In this document: piece after piece, positions 6,098 to 13,712 of the stretch
How positions within the stretch are numbered: position 1 is the first letter of the stretch
Layout: each line of letters begins with the position of its first letter
NCBI RefSeq assembly: GCF_030269125.1
Contig: NZ_BSSM01000030.1
Coordinates: forward strand, 1 to 38,545
Source: Streptomyces hygroscopicus subsp. hygroscopicus
GTDB taxonomy: Bacteria > Actinomycetota > Actinomycetes > Streptomycetales > Streptomycetaceae
Direction: 5' to 3'
DNA: 38,545 nucleotides
The notes under the pieces: generated by a model
Seen by the model: the letters and a program-made list of their open reading frames with translations, nothing else
Database searches by the model: none
What the model was told of the DNA's origin: nothing
Made by a program: the position numbers and the translations under genes

Positions 6098-8869
6098 GTG
6101 AAGGGCCGCTTGTTCGTACGGCGGCGGCTGCTCGGAGGCGCGGCGCTGGCCGCGGTTCTCGCGCTGGCCGTGAGTTCACCAGGGGCCGTCGGGACGGCGT
6201 CCGCCGCCGGGACGGCGGACGAGACCGTGCTGCCGGCCGGGGTCAGGACCGTTCCGCGCTATGCGGGGCTGGAGGGGTACGGCGACACCGGGCTGCTGTC
6301 GCAGCCGGAGGGCGCCGAACACCAGCGGTGGACCGACTACGCGACCGGGCGGTCGCGGGACCTCACCGAATTCTCCCGCTGGGACGGGACGCGGGGAGGG
6401 CTCGGGCTGGCCGACTCCGACACGGCGTTCGAGACGCTGGGCAGGAACCCGGACGTCCTCCGGTTCCGTGACGTCGGCACGGGCGCGGACCGGGGGACGG
6501 TCACCCTGCCGAGCACGCTGCACTCGGCCGGCGTCGCGGGCGTGGCGGTCGTCGCTTACGAGGGCGGCAGCCGGTCCGACATGCGTGCGGTGCATGTGAT
6601 CAGGCCCACGGCGGAGGGCGGCACGTCCGACACGGTCGTGAGCGGCTTCCCCGAGGGCGCGAGGATCCAGACGCCGGGCCCGCGGGACGCCCGTTCGCTG
6701 CTGCTGGACTACCGCGTGCCCTCGGACGACCCGAACGTCTCGCTCGTCCAGCTCGCCGTCGTCGACCTCCGCGGCGGCACGGTCAGTCCGGTCCTCGAGC
6801 CGTACAAGCCGAACCTGGCCTGGCTCCCGCTGCTCACCCACGACTACGTCGGCTGGTGGAAGCCCACCCTGGGCGCCCGGCTGGTCCGCCGTGACGACCC
6901 GCAGGGACCGGTCGTCGACATCCCGGCGTCGGCCACGGCCGGCAAGATCGCGCTCACCGTCGTCGGGGACCACCTGGTCGCCGTCGACGACAGCACCCGC
7001 GCGCTGGTGACGAGGCCGCTGAGCGGCGGCGACTGGCGCCAGTTGGTGCCCCGGGCACAGATCTCCCTGACGCAGGCGCCGGACGGATCGGCCGTCGTCG
7101 AGGGCGGCTCGGGCCCGCAGGACTGGGGCGTGCAGCGGGTGACGCAGTCGGCGGGAGGCGAGCTGTCGGTCACGAAGATCGTCGACCTGCCGCCGTTGCC
7201 GGCCCCCGTCGACGGGGTGGCCCTCGCGGGCGGCACGCTCACGTACACCGACCAGACCGCGCCGTCGCCGTCGGACGTCATGTGGAACTCCCGTACGGTC
7301 TCGGCGGGTTCACCGCCGCAGGTCGGCCCGGCGCGTCGGCAGGACAGTGCGGGCGCGTCGTGCTCCACCCAGTTGGTCTGTACGCGTCTGTTCGGCCTCG
7401 GGGACGGCTCCGTCGTGTACGACGACTCTCCGGGAGGCACCGTCGGGGTGATCTACCACCGCCTGCCGTCCGGTGTGGTGGACACGGCGTGGATCGGTGG
7501 GTCCCACTCCCACGTGGTCGCCGCGGACGGCCGGTACACGGTCGTGTCCGACTCCGACGGCACCACGCAGTACGTCTACGACTGGACGCGGGAGAAGGTC
7601 GTCGCGACGCGCACGGCGACGGCCGCCACCGTCCGGGACGGCCGGCTGTGGACCGCCTCGTCCACCGCCGGCCATCTGACCCTGACCCGGCTCGGCACCA
7701 GCCTCCCGGCCGTGGACGTCAACATCGGTTCGAACTGCGTGCCCGACGAGGTGCAGGCCGTCGGCCGCTGGGTCTACTGGGCCTGCGCGTGGGGGACGGC
7801 CGGTGTGTTCGACCGCTCCCGGGGCCGCTCGGTGGACGTGCCGACCGGTGACGCGCTGCTGGCCGACGGCTTCCTGATCCGGCACGACACCGCCCGCGGC
7901 AAGCTGGTCCGCACCGACGTCCGGTCCGGCAAGGCGGTCACCGCGGACGTGGCCGACCTGCCCGCGACGCCGAACCTGGACTCGCGGGTCTCCTCCGACC
8001 GGGGCATCCGCTGGACGCTCGAAGCGGACGGCAGCCGGCTGGCGTACGTGGACGCGGCGGAACGCGTCCACATCCTGCCCGCCGGCACCCTCGCCGCGCC
8101 GGTGCGACGGGACCACGTCGGTCAGGACGGTCTGGCCGACCTGCTCACCCTCGACGCCTCCGGCGCCCTCGCCTTCCAGCAGGGCGACGGCACGGGCGGC
8201 TTCGCCGGGAAGGTCTCCGGGAGCGGCTGGTCGACCAGGGTGGCGGCGGTGCCCTTCGGCGATCTGGACGGCGACCGCTGCGACGACGTGCTGGTGCGGA
8301 TGACCGACGGTTCGCTGCGGGGCTACCGGGTGCCGTGCGGGAAGGCGCCGACCCCGGCCATGCCGTACACGAAGCTCGGCGGCGGCTGGAACGCCTACGA
8401 CGTGCTCACCTCGCCCGGCGATCTGACGGGCGACGGCCGGCCGGACCTGGTGGCGCGGAAAGCGTCGACCGGGGATCTCTACCTCTTCGCCGCCCGGAGT
8501 GACGGCACGCTGACCGGCGCGAAGAAGATCGGGTCGGCGTGGGGCGGCTACACGAAGATCACCGGCGCCGGGGACCTCGACGGCGACGGGATCGGGGACG
8601 TGCTGGCCCGTGACAAGGCGGGCACGCTGTGGCGGTACGGCGGTCTGGCGGGCGGGCGGCTCAAGGCCCGCGTAAAGGTCTTCGGTGGCTGGGGATCGAC
8701 GTACGACGCGGTCGTCGGAGTCGGCGACATCACGGGCGACGGGAAGAACGACCTGGTCGTACGGGACACCGCGGGACGCCTTTACCGCTATGGCGGCAAG
8801 GGCAATGGTTCCTTCGGCGGGCGCGCGCTGATCGGGAGCGGATGGCAGGGCTACAAGGGCCTTTTCTAG
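6098..8869 (+). CDS. Secreted VCBS/FG-GAP repeat protein
   Basis: 923 aa from GTG 6098, chosen because GGGGGG lies about 4 nt upstream and because it gives a clean signal peptide: basic KGRLFVRRRLL, hydrophobic core ending near residue 30, and a likely AXA cleavage in TASA. The large N-terminal region (about 40-660) is beta-rich with propeller-like Trp/Gly/Asp spacing and no family I can name. From about residue 665 there are FG-GAP/VCBS repeats with calcium-type loops GDLDGDRCDD, GDLTGDGRPD, GDLDGDGIGD and GDITGDGKND, spaced about 50 residues apart. These usually form a beta-propeller for extracellular adhesion or ligand binding. No LPxTG anchor or transmembrane end, so probably released or wall-associated. 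No enzymatic motif seen. Separated from the helicase by a terminator. Confidence 0.85.
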   Translation: MKGRLFVRRRLLGGAALAAVLALAVSSPGAVGTASAAGTADETVLPAGVRTVPRYAGLEGYGDTGLLSQPEGAEHQRWTDYATGRSRDLTEFSRWDGTRGGLGLADSDTAFETLGRNPDVLRFRDVGTGADRGTVTLPSTLHSAGVAGVAVVAYEGGSRSDMRAVHVIRPTAEGGTSDTVVSGFPEGARIQTPGPRDARSLLLDYRVPSDDPNVSLVQLAVVDLRGGTVSPVLEPYKPNLAWLPLLTHDYVGWWKPTLGARLVRRDDPQGPVVDIPASATAGKIALTVVGDHLVAVDDSTRALVTRPLSGGDWRQLVPRAQISLTQAPDGSAVVEGGSGPQDWGVQRVTQSAGGELSVTKIVDLPPLPAPVDGVALAGGTLTYTDQTAPSPSDVMWNSRTVSAGSPPQVGPARRQDSAGASCSTQLVCTRLFGLGDGSVVYDDSPGGTVGVIYHRLPSGVVDTAWIGGSHSHVVAADGRYTVVSDSDGTTQYVYDWTREKVVATRTATAATVRDGRLWTASSTAGHLTLTRLGTSLPAVDVNIGSNCVPDEVQAVGRWVYWACAWGTAGVFDRSRGRSVDVPTGDALLADGFLIRHDTARGKLVRTDVRSGKAVTADVADLPATPNLDSRVSSDRGIRWTLEADGSRLAYVDAAERVHILPAGTLAAPVRRDHVGQDGLADLLTLDASGALAFQQGDGTGGFAGKVSGSGWSTRVAAVPFGDLDGDRCDDVLVRMTDGSLRGYRVPCGKAPTPAMPYTKLGGGWNAYDVLTSPGDLTGDGRPDLVARKASTGDLYLFAARSDGTLTGAKKIGSAWGGYTKITGAGDLDGDGIGDVLARDKAGTLWRYGGLAGGRLKARVKVFGGWGSTYDAVVGVGDITGDGKNDLVVRDTAGRLYRYGGKGNGSFGGRALIGSGWQGYKGLF

Positions 8870-8890
8870 CCAGGCCGTGATGCATGTCAC

Positions 8891-8917
8891 GCCCCCGGCG
8901 AGGGAATCGCTGGGGGC
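8891..8917 (+). promoter_or_regulatory. 11-bp hairpin abutting the permease start codon
   Basis: GCCCCCGGCGA (8891-8901) pairs with TCGCTGGGGGC (8907-8917) with one G-U pair and a GGGAA loop. The ATG starts at 8918, so the GGGGG that would serve as ribosome site is inside the stem. It is either a terminator of the upstream gene pressed against the next start or a translational control hairpin. The AGGGA in the loop is an alternative ribosome site. Confidence 0.6.
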
Positions 8918-10435
8918 ATGACAGATGAGGCGACAGGCACGCCGCTCTCCGACGAGGAACGGCTGGCCCAACTCGGTTACACCCAGGTCCTGGCCCGCCG
9001 TATGTCGGCCTTCTCGAACTACGCGGTCTCCTTCACGATCATCTCGGTCCTCTCCGGCTGCCTCACCCTCTACCTCTTCGGCATGATCACCGGCGGCCCG
9101 GCCGTGATCACCTGGGGCTGGGTGGCCGTGGGCCTGATGACCCTCTTCGTCGGCCTCTCCATGGCCGAGATCTGCTCCGCCTATCCCACCTCGGCCGGCC
9201 TCTACTTCTGGGCCCACCGGCTGGCCCCGCCGCGCAGCGCGGCCGCCTGGGCGTGGTTCACGGGCTGGTTCAACGTGCTCGGCCAGGTGGCGGTGACGGC
9301 GGGCATCGACTTCGGGGCCGCGTCCTTCCTGGGCGCCTACCTGGACCTCCAGTTCGGCTTCACCGTCACCCCCGGCCGCACGATCCTGCTCTTCGCGGGG
9401 ATCCTCGTGCTGCACGGCCTCCTCAACACCTTCGGCGTCCGCATCGTCGCCATCCTGAACAGCGTCAGCGTGTGGTGGCACGTGCTCGGTGTCCTGGTGA
9501 TCGTCGGCGCGCTGACCTTCGTCCCCGACCACCACCAGTCGGCGTCCTTCGTCTTCACCGAGTTCGTCAACGAGACGGGCTGGAGCAGCGGCCCGTACGT
9601 CGTCCTCCTCGGCCTCCTGATGGCCCAGTACACCTTCACGGGGTACGACGCCTCGGCGCACATGACCGAGGAGACCCACGACGCGTCGACCGCGGGCCCG
9701 AGGGGCATCGTCCGCTCGATCTGGACGTCCTGGATAGCCGGCTTCGTCCTCCTCCTGGGCTTCACCTTCGCCATCCAGTCGTACGGCAAGGAGCTGGCGT
9801 CCCCGACCGGCGCGCCCCCCGCCCAGATCCTCCTGGACGCGCTCGGCGCCACCACCGGCAAGCTCCTCCTCCTCGTCGTGATCGGCGCCCAGCTCTTCTG
9901 CGGGATGGCGTCGGTGACCGCCAACAGCCGCATGATCTACGCCTTCTCCCGCGACGGCGCGCTGCCGTTCTCCCGCGTCTGGCACACGGTCAGCCCCCGC
10001 ACCCGCACCCCCGTGGCGGCGGTGTGGCTGGCGGCCCTCGCCGCCCTCGCCCTCGGCCTCCCGTACCTGATCAACTACACGGCCTACGCCGCCGTGACGT
10101 CGATCGCGGTGATCGGCCTGTACGTGGCGTACGTGATCCCGACGCTGCTGCGGGTGCGGAGGGGCGACGCGTTCGAGCGGGGACCCTGGCACCTGGGTCG
10201 CTGGTCGCTGGTGGTCGGCGTGATCTCGGTGACGTGGGTCGCGGTCATCACGGTCCTCTTCATGCTCCCGCAGGTCTCCCCGGTCACCTGGAAGTCCTTC
10301 AACTACGCCCCGGTCGCCGTCCTCGCGGTCCTCGGCTTCGCCGCGGTCTGGTGGCAGGCATCCGCCCGCCACTGGTTCCTCGACCCGGGCCGGACGGCAG
10401 GCTCCGAGGACACCGGCGAACTGGTCGATCTCTGA
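8918..10435 (+). CDS. APC-superfamily amino acid/amine permease
   Basis: 505 aa from ATG 8918. The N-terminus (DEERLAQLGYTQVLARRMSAF) followed by NYAVSFTIISVLSG and GGPAVITWGWVAVG is characteristic of the amino acid/choline transporter (ACT) group of APC permeases, which carry GABA, choline or similar amines. About 12 hydrophobic segments are visible. FTGYDASAHMTEET in the middle matches the conserved region before TM7. Role: proton-coupled uptake of an amino acid or amine across the cytoplasmic membrane; the substrate cannot be fixed from sequence. It is 48 nt after the VCBS gene, with the hairpin between. Confidence 0.9.
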   Translation: MTDEATGTPLSDEERLAQLGYTQVLARRMSAFSNYAVSFTIISVLSGCLTLYLFGMITGGPAVITWGWVAVGLMTLFVGLSMAEICSAYPTSAGLYFWAHRLAPPRSAAAWAWFTGWFNVLGQVAVTAGIDFGAASFLGAYLDLQFGFTVTPGRTILLFAGILVLHGLLNTFGVRIVAILNSVSVWWHVLGVLVIVGALTFVPDHHQSASFVFTEFVNETGWSSGPYVVLLGLLMAQYTFTGYDASAHMTEETHDASTAGPRGIVRSIWTSWIAGFVLLLGFTFAIQSYGKELASPTGAPPAQILLDALGATTGKLLLLVVIGAQLFCGMASVTANSRMIYAFSRDGALPFSRVWHTVSPRTRTPVAAVWLAALAALALGLPYLINYTAYAAVTSIAVIGLYVAYVIPTLLRVRRGDAFERGPWHLGRWSLVVGVISVTWVAVITVLFMLPQVSPVTWKSFNYAPVAVLAVLGFAAVWWQASARHWFLDPGRTAGSEDTGELVDL

Positions 10436-10440
10436 CCGAC

Positions 10441-10487
10441 CGACCCCCTCCCGACCCCCTCCCGACCCCTTCCCGACCCCCCTTCCC
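10441..10487. repeat. Tandem CGACCCCCTCC repeats; G-quadruplex-capable on the reverse strand
   Basis: About four imperfect copies of an 11-bp unit follow the permease stop. The reverse strand carries many runs of 3-6 G separated by short TC/AA spacers, which fits a G-quadruplex pattern. No coding capacity is apparent. Confidence 0.65.
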
Positions 10488-10530
10488 GTCCCACTTCTGC
10501 CACACGACGCGGCCACGACCCCGATACCCG

Positions 10531-10560
10531 ATCGGCGAGACGCCTCCGTCCGGCTATGCT
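10531..10560 (+). promoter_or_regulatory. Probable promoter of tRNA-Lys
   Basis: A good -10 hexamer TATGCT (10555-10560) lies 19 nt before the tRNA 5' end. The -35 region (about 10531-10537) is a poor match, so only the -10 is well supported. Confidence 0.4.
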
Positions 10561-10579
10561 CGGGGAGGCAACATCGCCT

Positions 10580-10652
10580 GGGCCCTTAGCTCAATTGGCA
10601 GAGCAGTGGACTTTTAATCCATTGGTTGTGGGTTCGAGTCCCACAGGGCCTA
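10580..10652 (+). tRNA. tRNA-Lys (TTT)
   Basis: Acceptor GGGCCCT pairs with AGGGCCT (one G-U at the end), D-stem GCTC/GAGC, anticodon loop CTTTTAA giving anticodon TTT, T-stem GTGGG/CCCAC and discriminator A. CCA is not encoded. A terminator hairpin follows 7 nt later. Confidence 0.97.
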
Positions 10653-10659
10653 CGGAATC

Positions 10660-10692
10660 GCCCCCAGCTCAGAGGTACTTCGAGCTGGGGGC
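10660..10692 (+). terminator. Terminator of tRNA-Lys
   Basis: GCCCCCAGCTC (10660-10670) and its exact complement (10682-10692) form an 11-bp stem with an 11-nt loop. Confidence 0.75.
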
Positions 10693-10717
10693 TCATCCGT
10701 TTCGAGGGGGTTCGGTG

Positions 10718-11254
10718 ATGATCCTGCTGCTTTCCGGGAGCCTGCGGGACGGCTCCACCAATGCGGCGCTGCTGCGGACGGCGCAGGTCGTGGCGGCGGA
10801 GGCGGGGATGCGGGCCGTCGTCCACGACGGGCTCGGGCGGCTTCCGCACTTCAATCCCGACGACGACCGGGAACCGCTGCCGGCGGCCGTGGCCGAGACG
10901 CGGGCGGCGATCGAGGCGGCGGACGCGGTGCTGATCTGCACGCCGGAGTACGCCGGGACCCTGCCGGGCGCGTTCAAGAACCTGCTCGACTGGACGGTCG
11001 GCGGGACCGAGATCTGCGACAAGCCGGTCGCCTGGGTCAACGTGGCGGCGCCGGGGCGGGGGCAGGGCGCGGAGGCCACGTTGCGGACGGTGCTCGGGTA
11101 CACCGGGGCGGCCATCGTGGAGGCGGCCTGTGTGCGGGTCCCGGTGGGGCGGGCGGACGTGGGGGAGGACGGGATCGTGGCCGACGCGCAGGTCCGCCGG
11201 CGGATCGGTGACGTGCTGGGCCTGCTGGCGGCGGCCGGGGCGGGGCAGGCGTGA
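10718..11254 (+). CDS. NADPH-dependent FMN reductase family protein
   Basis: 178 aa from ATG 10718, with GAGGGGG 7 nt upstream. The flavodoxin-like fold is shown by SGSLRDGSTNAALLR (residues 6-20, the FMN phosphate loop) and PEYAGTLPGAFKNLLDW (about 78-94), both hallmarks of the PF03358 family that includes chromate/quinone reductases. It reduces flavins or quinones with NAD(P)H in the cytoplasm; the physiological acceptor is unknown. The stop codon overlaps the GTG of the downstream leucine-rich-repeat gene (GTGA), so the two are translationally coupled. Confidence 0.92.
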   Translation: MILLLSGSLRDGSTNAALLRTAQVVAAEAGMRAVVHDGLGRLPHFNPDDDREPLPAAVAETRAAIEAADAVLICTPEYAGTLPGAFKNLLDWTVGGTEICDKPVAWVNVAAPGRGQGAEATLRTVLGYTGAAIVEAACVRVPVGRADVGEDGIVADAQVRRRIGDVLGLLAAAGAGQA

Positions 11255-11982
11255 CGCCCGACCCCGCGCACGTGCTGGACCTCTGGCGACGGCGGCTGGG
11301 CCGTGTGCCCGAGTCGGTCTGGGAGCGCGCCGGGCTCCAGGTGCTCATCCTGGCGGACAACGGGCTCACCGCGCTGCCGGGCGACATCGGGCGGCTGCGG
11401 GGCTTGCGGACCCTGGACCTCGGGCACAACCGGCTCACCTCGGTGCCCCCGCAGATCGGTGAGCTGGCCGGGCTCGACGGTTGTCTCTACCTGCACGACA
11501 ACGAGCTCGGCGAGATCCCCGAGCAGATCGGGGACCTGGCGCGGCTGAGGTATCTCAACGTCGGGGAGAACCGCCTCACGGCTCTGCCCGAGGGCATCGG
11601 GCGGATGGCCGCTCTCGTCGAACTCCGGGCGCAGCACAACCGGCTGACCGCGCTGCCCGACAGCATCGGCGACCTGCGCGGGCTCCGCGAACTCTGGCTC
11701 CGGGGCAACGCGCTTCAGGGCCTGCCCGCGTCCGTGGCCGCGCTCCGGGAGCTGCGCCACCTCGATCTGCGGGAGAACGCCCTGGCCGAGCTGCCGGAAG
11801 CGCTCGCCGGCCTGCCCCTGCTGAGGCAGCTGGACGTGCGGAGCAACCGGCTCACCCGGCTGCCCGACTGGATCGCGGAGCTGCCGTCGCTGGAGAAGCT
11901 GGACCTGCGGTGGAACGACTGCCCGCGAGAGTCGTCGCCGGTGGCCGCGTTGGAGCGGCGGGGGTGCGTCGTCCTGCTGTGA
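11251..11982 (+). CDS. Cytoplasmic leucine-rich-repeat protein
   Basis: 243 aa from GTG 11251, overlapping the upstream stop by 4 nt. After a short N-terminal segment (about 1-27), about nine tandem 23-residue leucine-rich repeats run to about residue 225, with the pattern L..L.L..N.LT.LP..IG.L. Examples are LQVLILADNGLTALPGDIG and LRTLDLGHNRLTSVPPQIG. No signal peptide, membrane segment or catalytic domain is visible, so it is probably a binding scaffold. Coupling to the flavin reductase suggests the pair works together, but the partner is unknown. A very strong hairpin follows. Confidence 0.88.
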   Translation: MTPDPAHVLDLWRRRLGRVPESVWERAGLQVLILADNGLTALPGDIGRLRGLRTLDLGHNRLTSVPPQIGELAGLDGCLYLHDNELGEIPEQIGDLARLRYLNVGENRLTALPEGIGRMAALVELRAQHNRLTALPDSIGDLRGLRELWLRGNALQGLPASVAALRELRHLDLRENALAELPEALAGLPLLRQLDVRSNRLTRLPDWIAELPSLEKLDLRWNDCPRESSPVAALERRGCVVLL

Positions 11983-12021
11983 CGGGGCATGACAGGGCAC
12001 GGGCCGGGCATGACCGTGCGG

Positions 12022-12087
12022 GACAGGGCCTGCCGGTGACCGCGCCCGCCGATGCCCCGGCGGGCGCGGTCACCGGCAGGCCCTGTC
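12022..12087. terminator. 29-bp perfect hairpin between convergent genes (bidirectional terminator)
   Basis: Positions 12022-12050 and 12059-12087 are exact reverse complements around an 8-nt loop (GATGCCCC). It sits between the forward leucine-rich-repeat gene (ends 11982) and the reverse DUF2637-like gene (ends 12098), so it can terminate both. A perfect 29-bp arm is far longer than normal terminators. Confidence 0.85.
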
Positions 12088-12097
12088 GCCGGCGCAC

Positions 12098-12754
12098 TCA
12101 CCGGACGTCGTACGGCCCCTGCGCCTTGGGGTGGCGGCGGCTGTGCGCGGCGTGCCGGGGCCGGCTCACCTTGGAGGAGACCTGGCCGACGATCTCCCAG
12201 AAGCACACCAGCGCGGTGATCGGCGGGATTCCGAAGATGATCAGGGAAAGCGGGGAATGCGCCGCGTGACAGACGCACAGCGCGACCGCCAAGGTGGAGG
12301 CACCCAGCAGAACACCCCACGATCTCCTGGCACTTCGGCTCTGGACCGTCGCCCGGAGAATGGACAGCGCGGCCACGAGCCAGGGTCCGTACACCGTCAA
12401 CGGCCACCACTGCGCGAGGCGCATCGGAAGCACGGAGGAGGCGGTGGCGCGGAGTTGGGCGTAGGAATAGGAGAAGGACCAGCCCAGCATGCACAGCGCG
12501 CACACCGAGATGGTGGCGATCAGCAGCGTGACGGGCGCGCCGCGCTGGTTGTCGCGCAGTGATCCGGGGTCGGTGCGGATGCGCCGGCGGTTCCTCCGGT
12601 GGCTGGACCTGGCGCCCGGCGGGGCGGCCGGGTCGGGATTCGCGGCGGACGCGCCGGACAGCATCTGGGCCAGCTCTTCGACCGGGTCCCACTGCATCTC
12701 CAGCGTGCTGAACCCGTGGTCACACAAAGCGTCTTCATCGTGAATCCTGTCCAT
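12098..12754 (-). CDS. DUF2637-like four-helix membrane protein
   Basis: 218 aa from ATG 12754, with AGGA about 8 nt upstream. The N-terminal 70 residues are soluble, acidic then basic (HRRNRRRIRTDPGSL). Four hydrophobic segments follow at about 75-97, 115-136, 146-164 and 168-190, then a basic tail. The pattern SYSYAQLRA, WWPLTVYGPWL, CHAAHS and PPITALVCFWEIVG resembles DUF2637/SpdB-type proteins, common in Streptomyces and often associated with conjugative-element spread functions or development. Assignment is by pattern only. It is the second gene of a two-gene operon, 10 nt after a 57-aa ORF. The long N-terminal soluble domain is unusual for short DUF2637 proteins. Confidence 0.65.
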   Translation of the reverse strand: MDRIHDEDALCDHGFSTLEMQWDPVEELAQMLSGASAANPDPAAPPGARSSHRRNRRRIRTDPGSLRDNQRGAPVTLLIATISVCALCMLGWSFSYSYAQLRATASSVLPMRLAQWWPLTVYGPWLVAALSILRATVQSRSARRSWGVLLGASTLAVALCVCHAAHSPLSLIIFGIPPITALVCFWEIVGQVSSKVSRPRHAAHSRRHPKAQGPYDVR

Positions 12755-12764
12755 CGGCCGAGTC

Positions 12765-12938
12765 CTAGAGCCTCACCATCGCCCGCAGGTACTCACTCTC
12801 CAGCTGGCGGATTCTCCTCAGAAAGTCGTCGAGAAGATCTGAACAGCCGTCGGTGAACACCTCGCCTTCCTTGCCTTCCAGCCGGAATGTGACCGGCGAG
12901 TGGAGATTCAGCGCTGTGCGTCTCTCAGTGCGTGCCAC
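12765..12938 (-). CDS. 57-aa small protein upstream of the DUF2637-like gene
   Basis: Reads from GTG 12938 to TAG 12765-12767. The product begins MARTERRTALNLHSPV and ends QLESEYLRAMVRL. Residues 1-30 look like short beta strands (VTFRLEGKEGEVFTDG); 33-57 look like an amphipathic helix with heptad-like spacing (LLDDFLRRIRQLESEYLRAMVRL), possibly a coiled coil. Only 10 nt separate it from the next gene on the same strand, consistent with an operon. A frame stop (TAG) lies two codons before the GTG, and no strong ribosome site is visible (AGAGG at about 15 nt), so leaderless or weak initiation is possible. No family is recognised. Confidence 0.55.
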   Translation of the reverse strand: MARTERRTALNLHSPVTFRLEGKEGEVFTDGCSDLLDDFLRRIRQLESEYLRAMVRL

Positions 12939-13075
12939 GGTCAGCTAACGAGCCTCTCGGGAGGAGGGGGTGTGGGGCATTCGGGTGCTTCTGTAACTCG
13001 AAAGCGGGGTTCGGCGGTCCTATGACAGCACCTGGAGAAAATACGAATGCCGTCTTCGTCGGCCCGGTTCGCCCG

Positions 13076-13104
13076 GTGACGCCCCGCCCGGCGGCCCGTA
13101 CGCT
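13076..13104 (+). promoter_or_regulatory. Possible promoter of the signal peptidase II gene
   Basis: GTGACG (13076-13081) and TACGCT (13099-13104) are separated by 17 bp, 28 nt before GTG 13132. Matches are moderate. Confidence 0.35.
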
Positions 13105-13131
13105 GGGCCGGAAACGGGGAGGGGTGCGGGC

Positions 13132-13662
13132 GTGACGCGGAGCGAGGCGAGCGGGGCCTTCGGGACACGGCGGCGGGTGTGGGTGCTGTGGCTGGTGGCC
13201 GCCGTCGCCTACGTCGTCGACCTGGGAAGCAAGCTCGCGGTGGTCGCGTCCCTGGAGGGGCGCGATCCCGTGCCGGTGCTCGGGTCCTGGCTGGAGCTGA
13301 GGGTGCAGCGCAATCCCGGCGCGGCCTTCGGCATGGGCAGCGCGACGACCATCGTCTTCACGTTGATCGCGCTCGCGGTGGCCGCCGTCGTCATCCGGGT
13401 GTCGCGCCGTCTGACCAGTACACCGTGGGCGATCGCGCTCGGGCTGCTGCTGGGCGGCGCGGTCGGCAACCTGACCGACCGGCTCTTCCGGTCGCCGGGC
13501 GGGATGCGCGGCGCGGTGGTCGACTTCGTCTCGGTGCGCGGCTTCAGCGTCATGAACCTCGCCGACTGGGCGATCACCTGCGGCGGCGTCCTGATCGTCG
13601 TCCTGTCCCTCGCCGGGCACGAACCGGGCGGCGCGCGCGCTCCGCGGGAGCGGACCGGCTGA
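13132..13662 (+). CDS. lspA: Signal peptidase II (prolipoprotein signal peptidase) paralogue
   Basis: 176 aa from GTG 13132 with GGGGAGGGG upstream. Four hydrophobic helices are present (about 16-40, 70-90, 97-112, 140-160). Family motifs: DLGSK (30-34), RNPGAAFG (60-67) and the two catalytic aspartates in GNLTDR (D116) and MNLADW (D145). The enzyme cleaves lipoprotein signal peptides before the lipid-modified cysteine in the membrane. Streptomyces usually carry a main lspA elsewhere in an ileS-like or rluD-linked context, so this copy, next to a RibD-like gene, may be a second paralogue. That inference needs the rest of the genome. Confidence 0.9.
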   Translation: MTRSEASGAFGTRRRVWVLWLVAAVAYVVDLGSKLAVVASLEGRDPVPVLGSWLELRVQRNPGAAFGMGSATTIVFTLIALAVAAVVIRVSRRLTSTPWAIALGLLLGGAVGNLTDRLFRSPGGMRGAVVDFVSVRGFSVMNLADWAITCGGVLIVVLSLAGHEPGGARAPRERTG

Positions 13663-13712
13663 GGGCTCCCCGGGAGCACGCGGGCCGGCGCCGGGGCCGC
13701 ACACTGGAGCCG

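Noticed and set aside
12941..13168. 75-aa reverse ORF upstream of the 57-aa gene
   Set aside because: Pro/Arg/Ser-rich shadow composition, no ribosome site, and it overlaps the lspA start.
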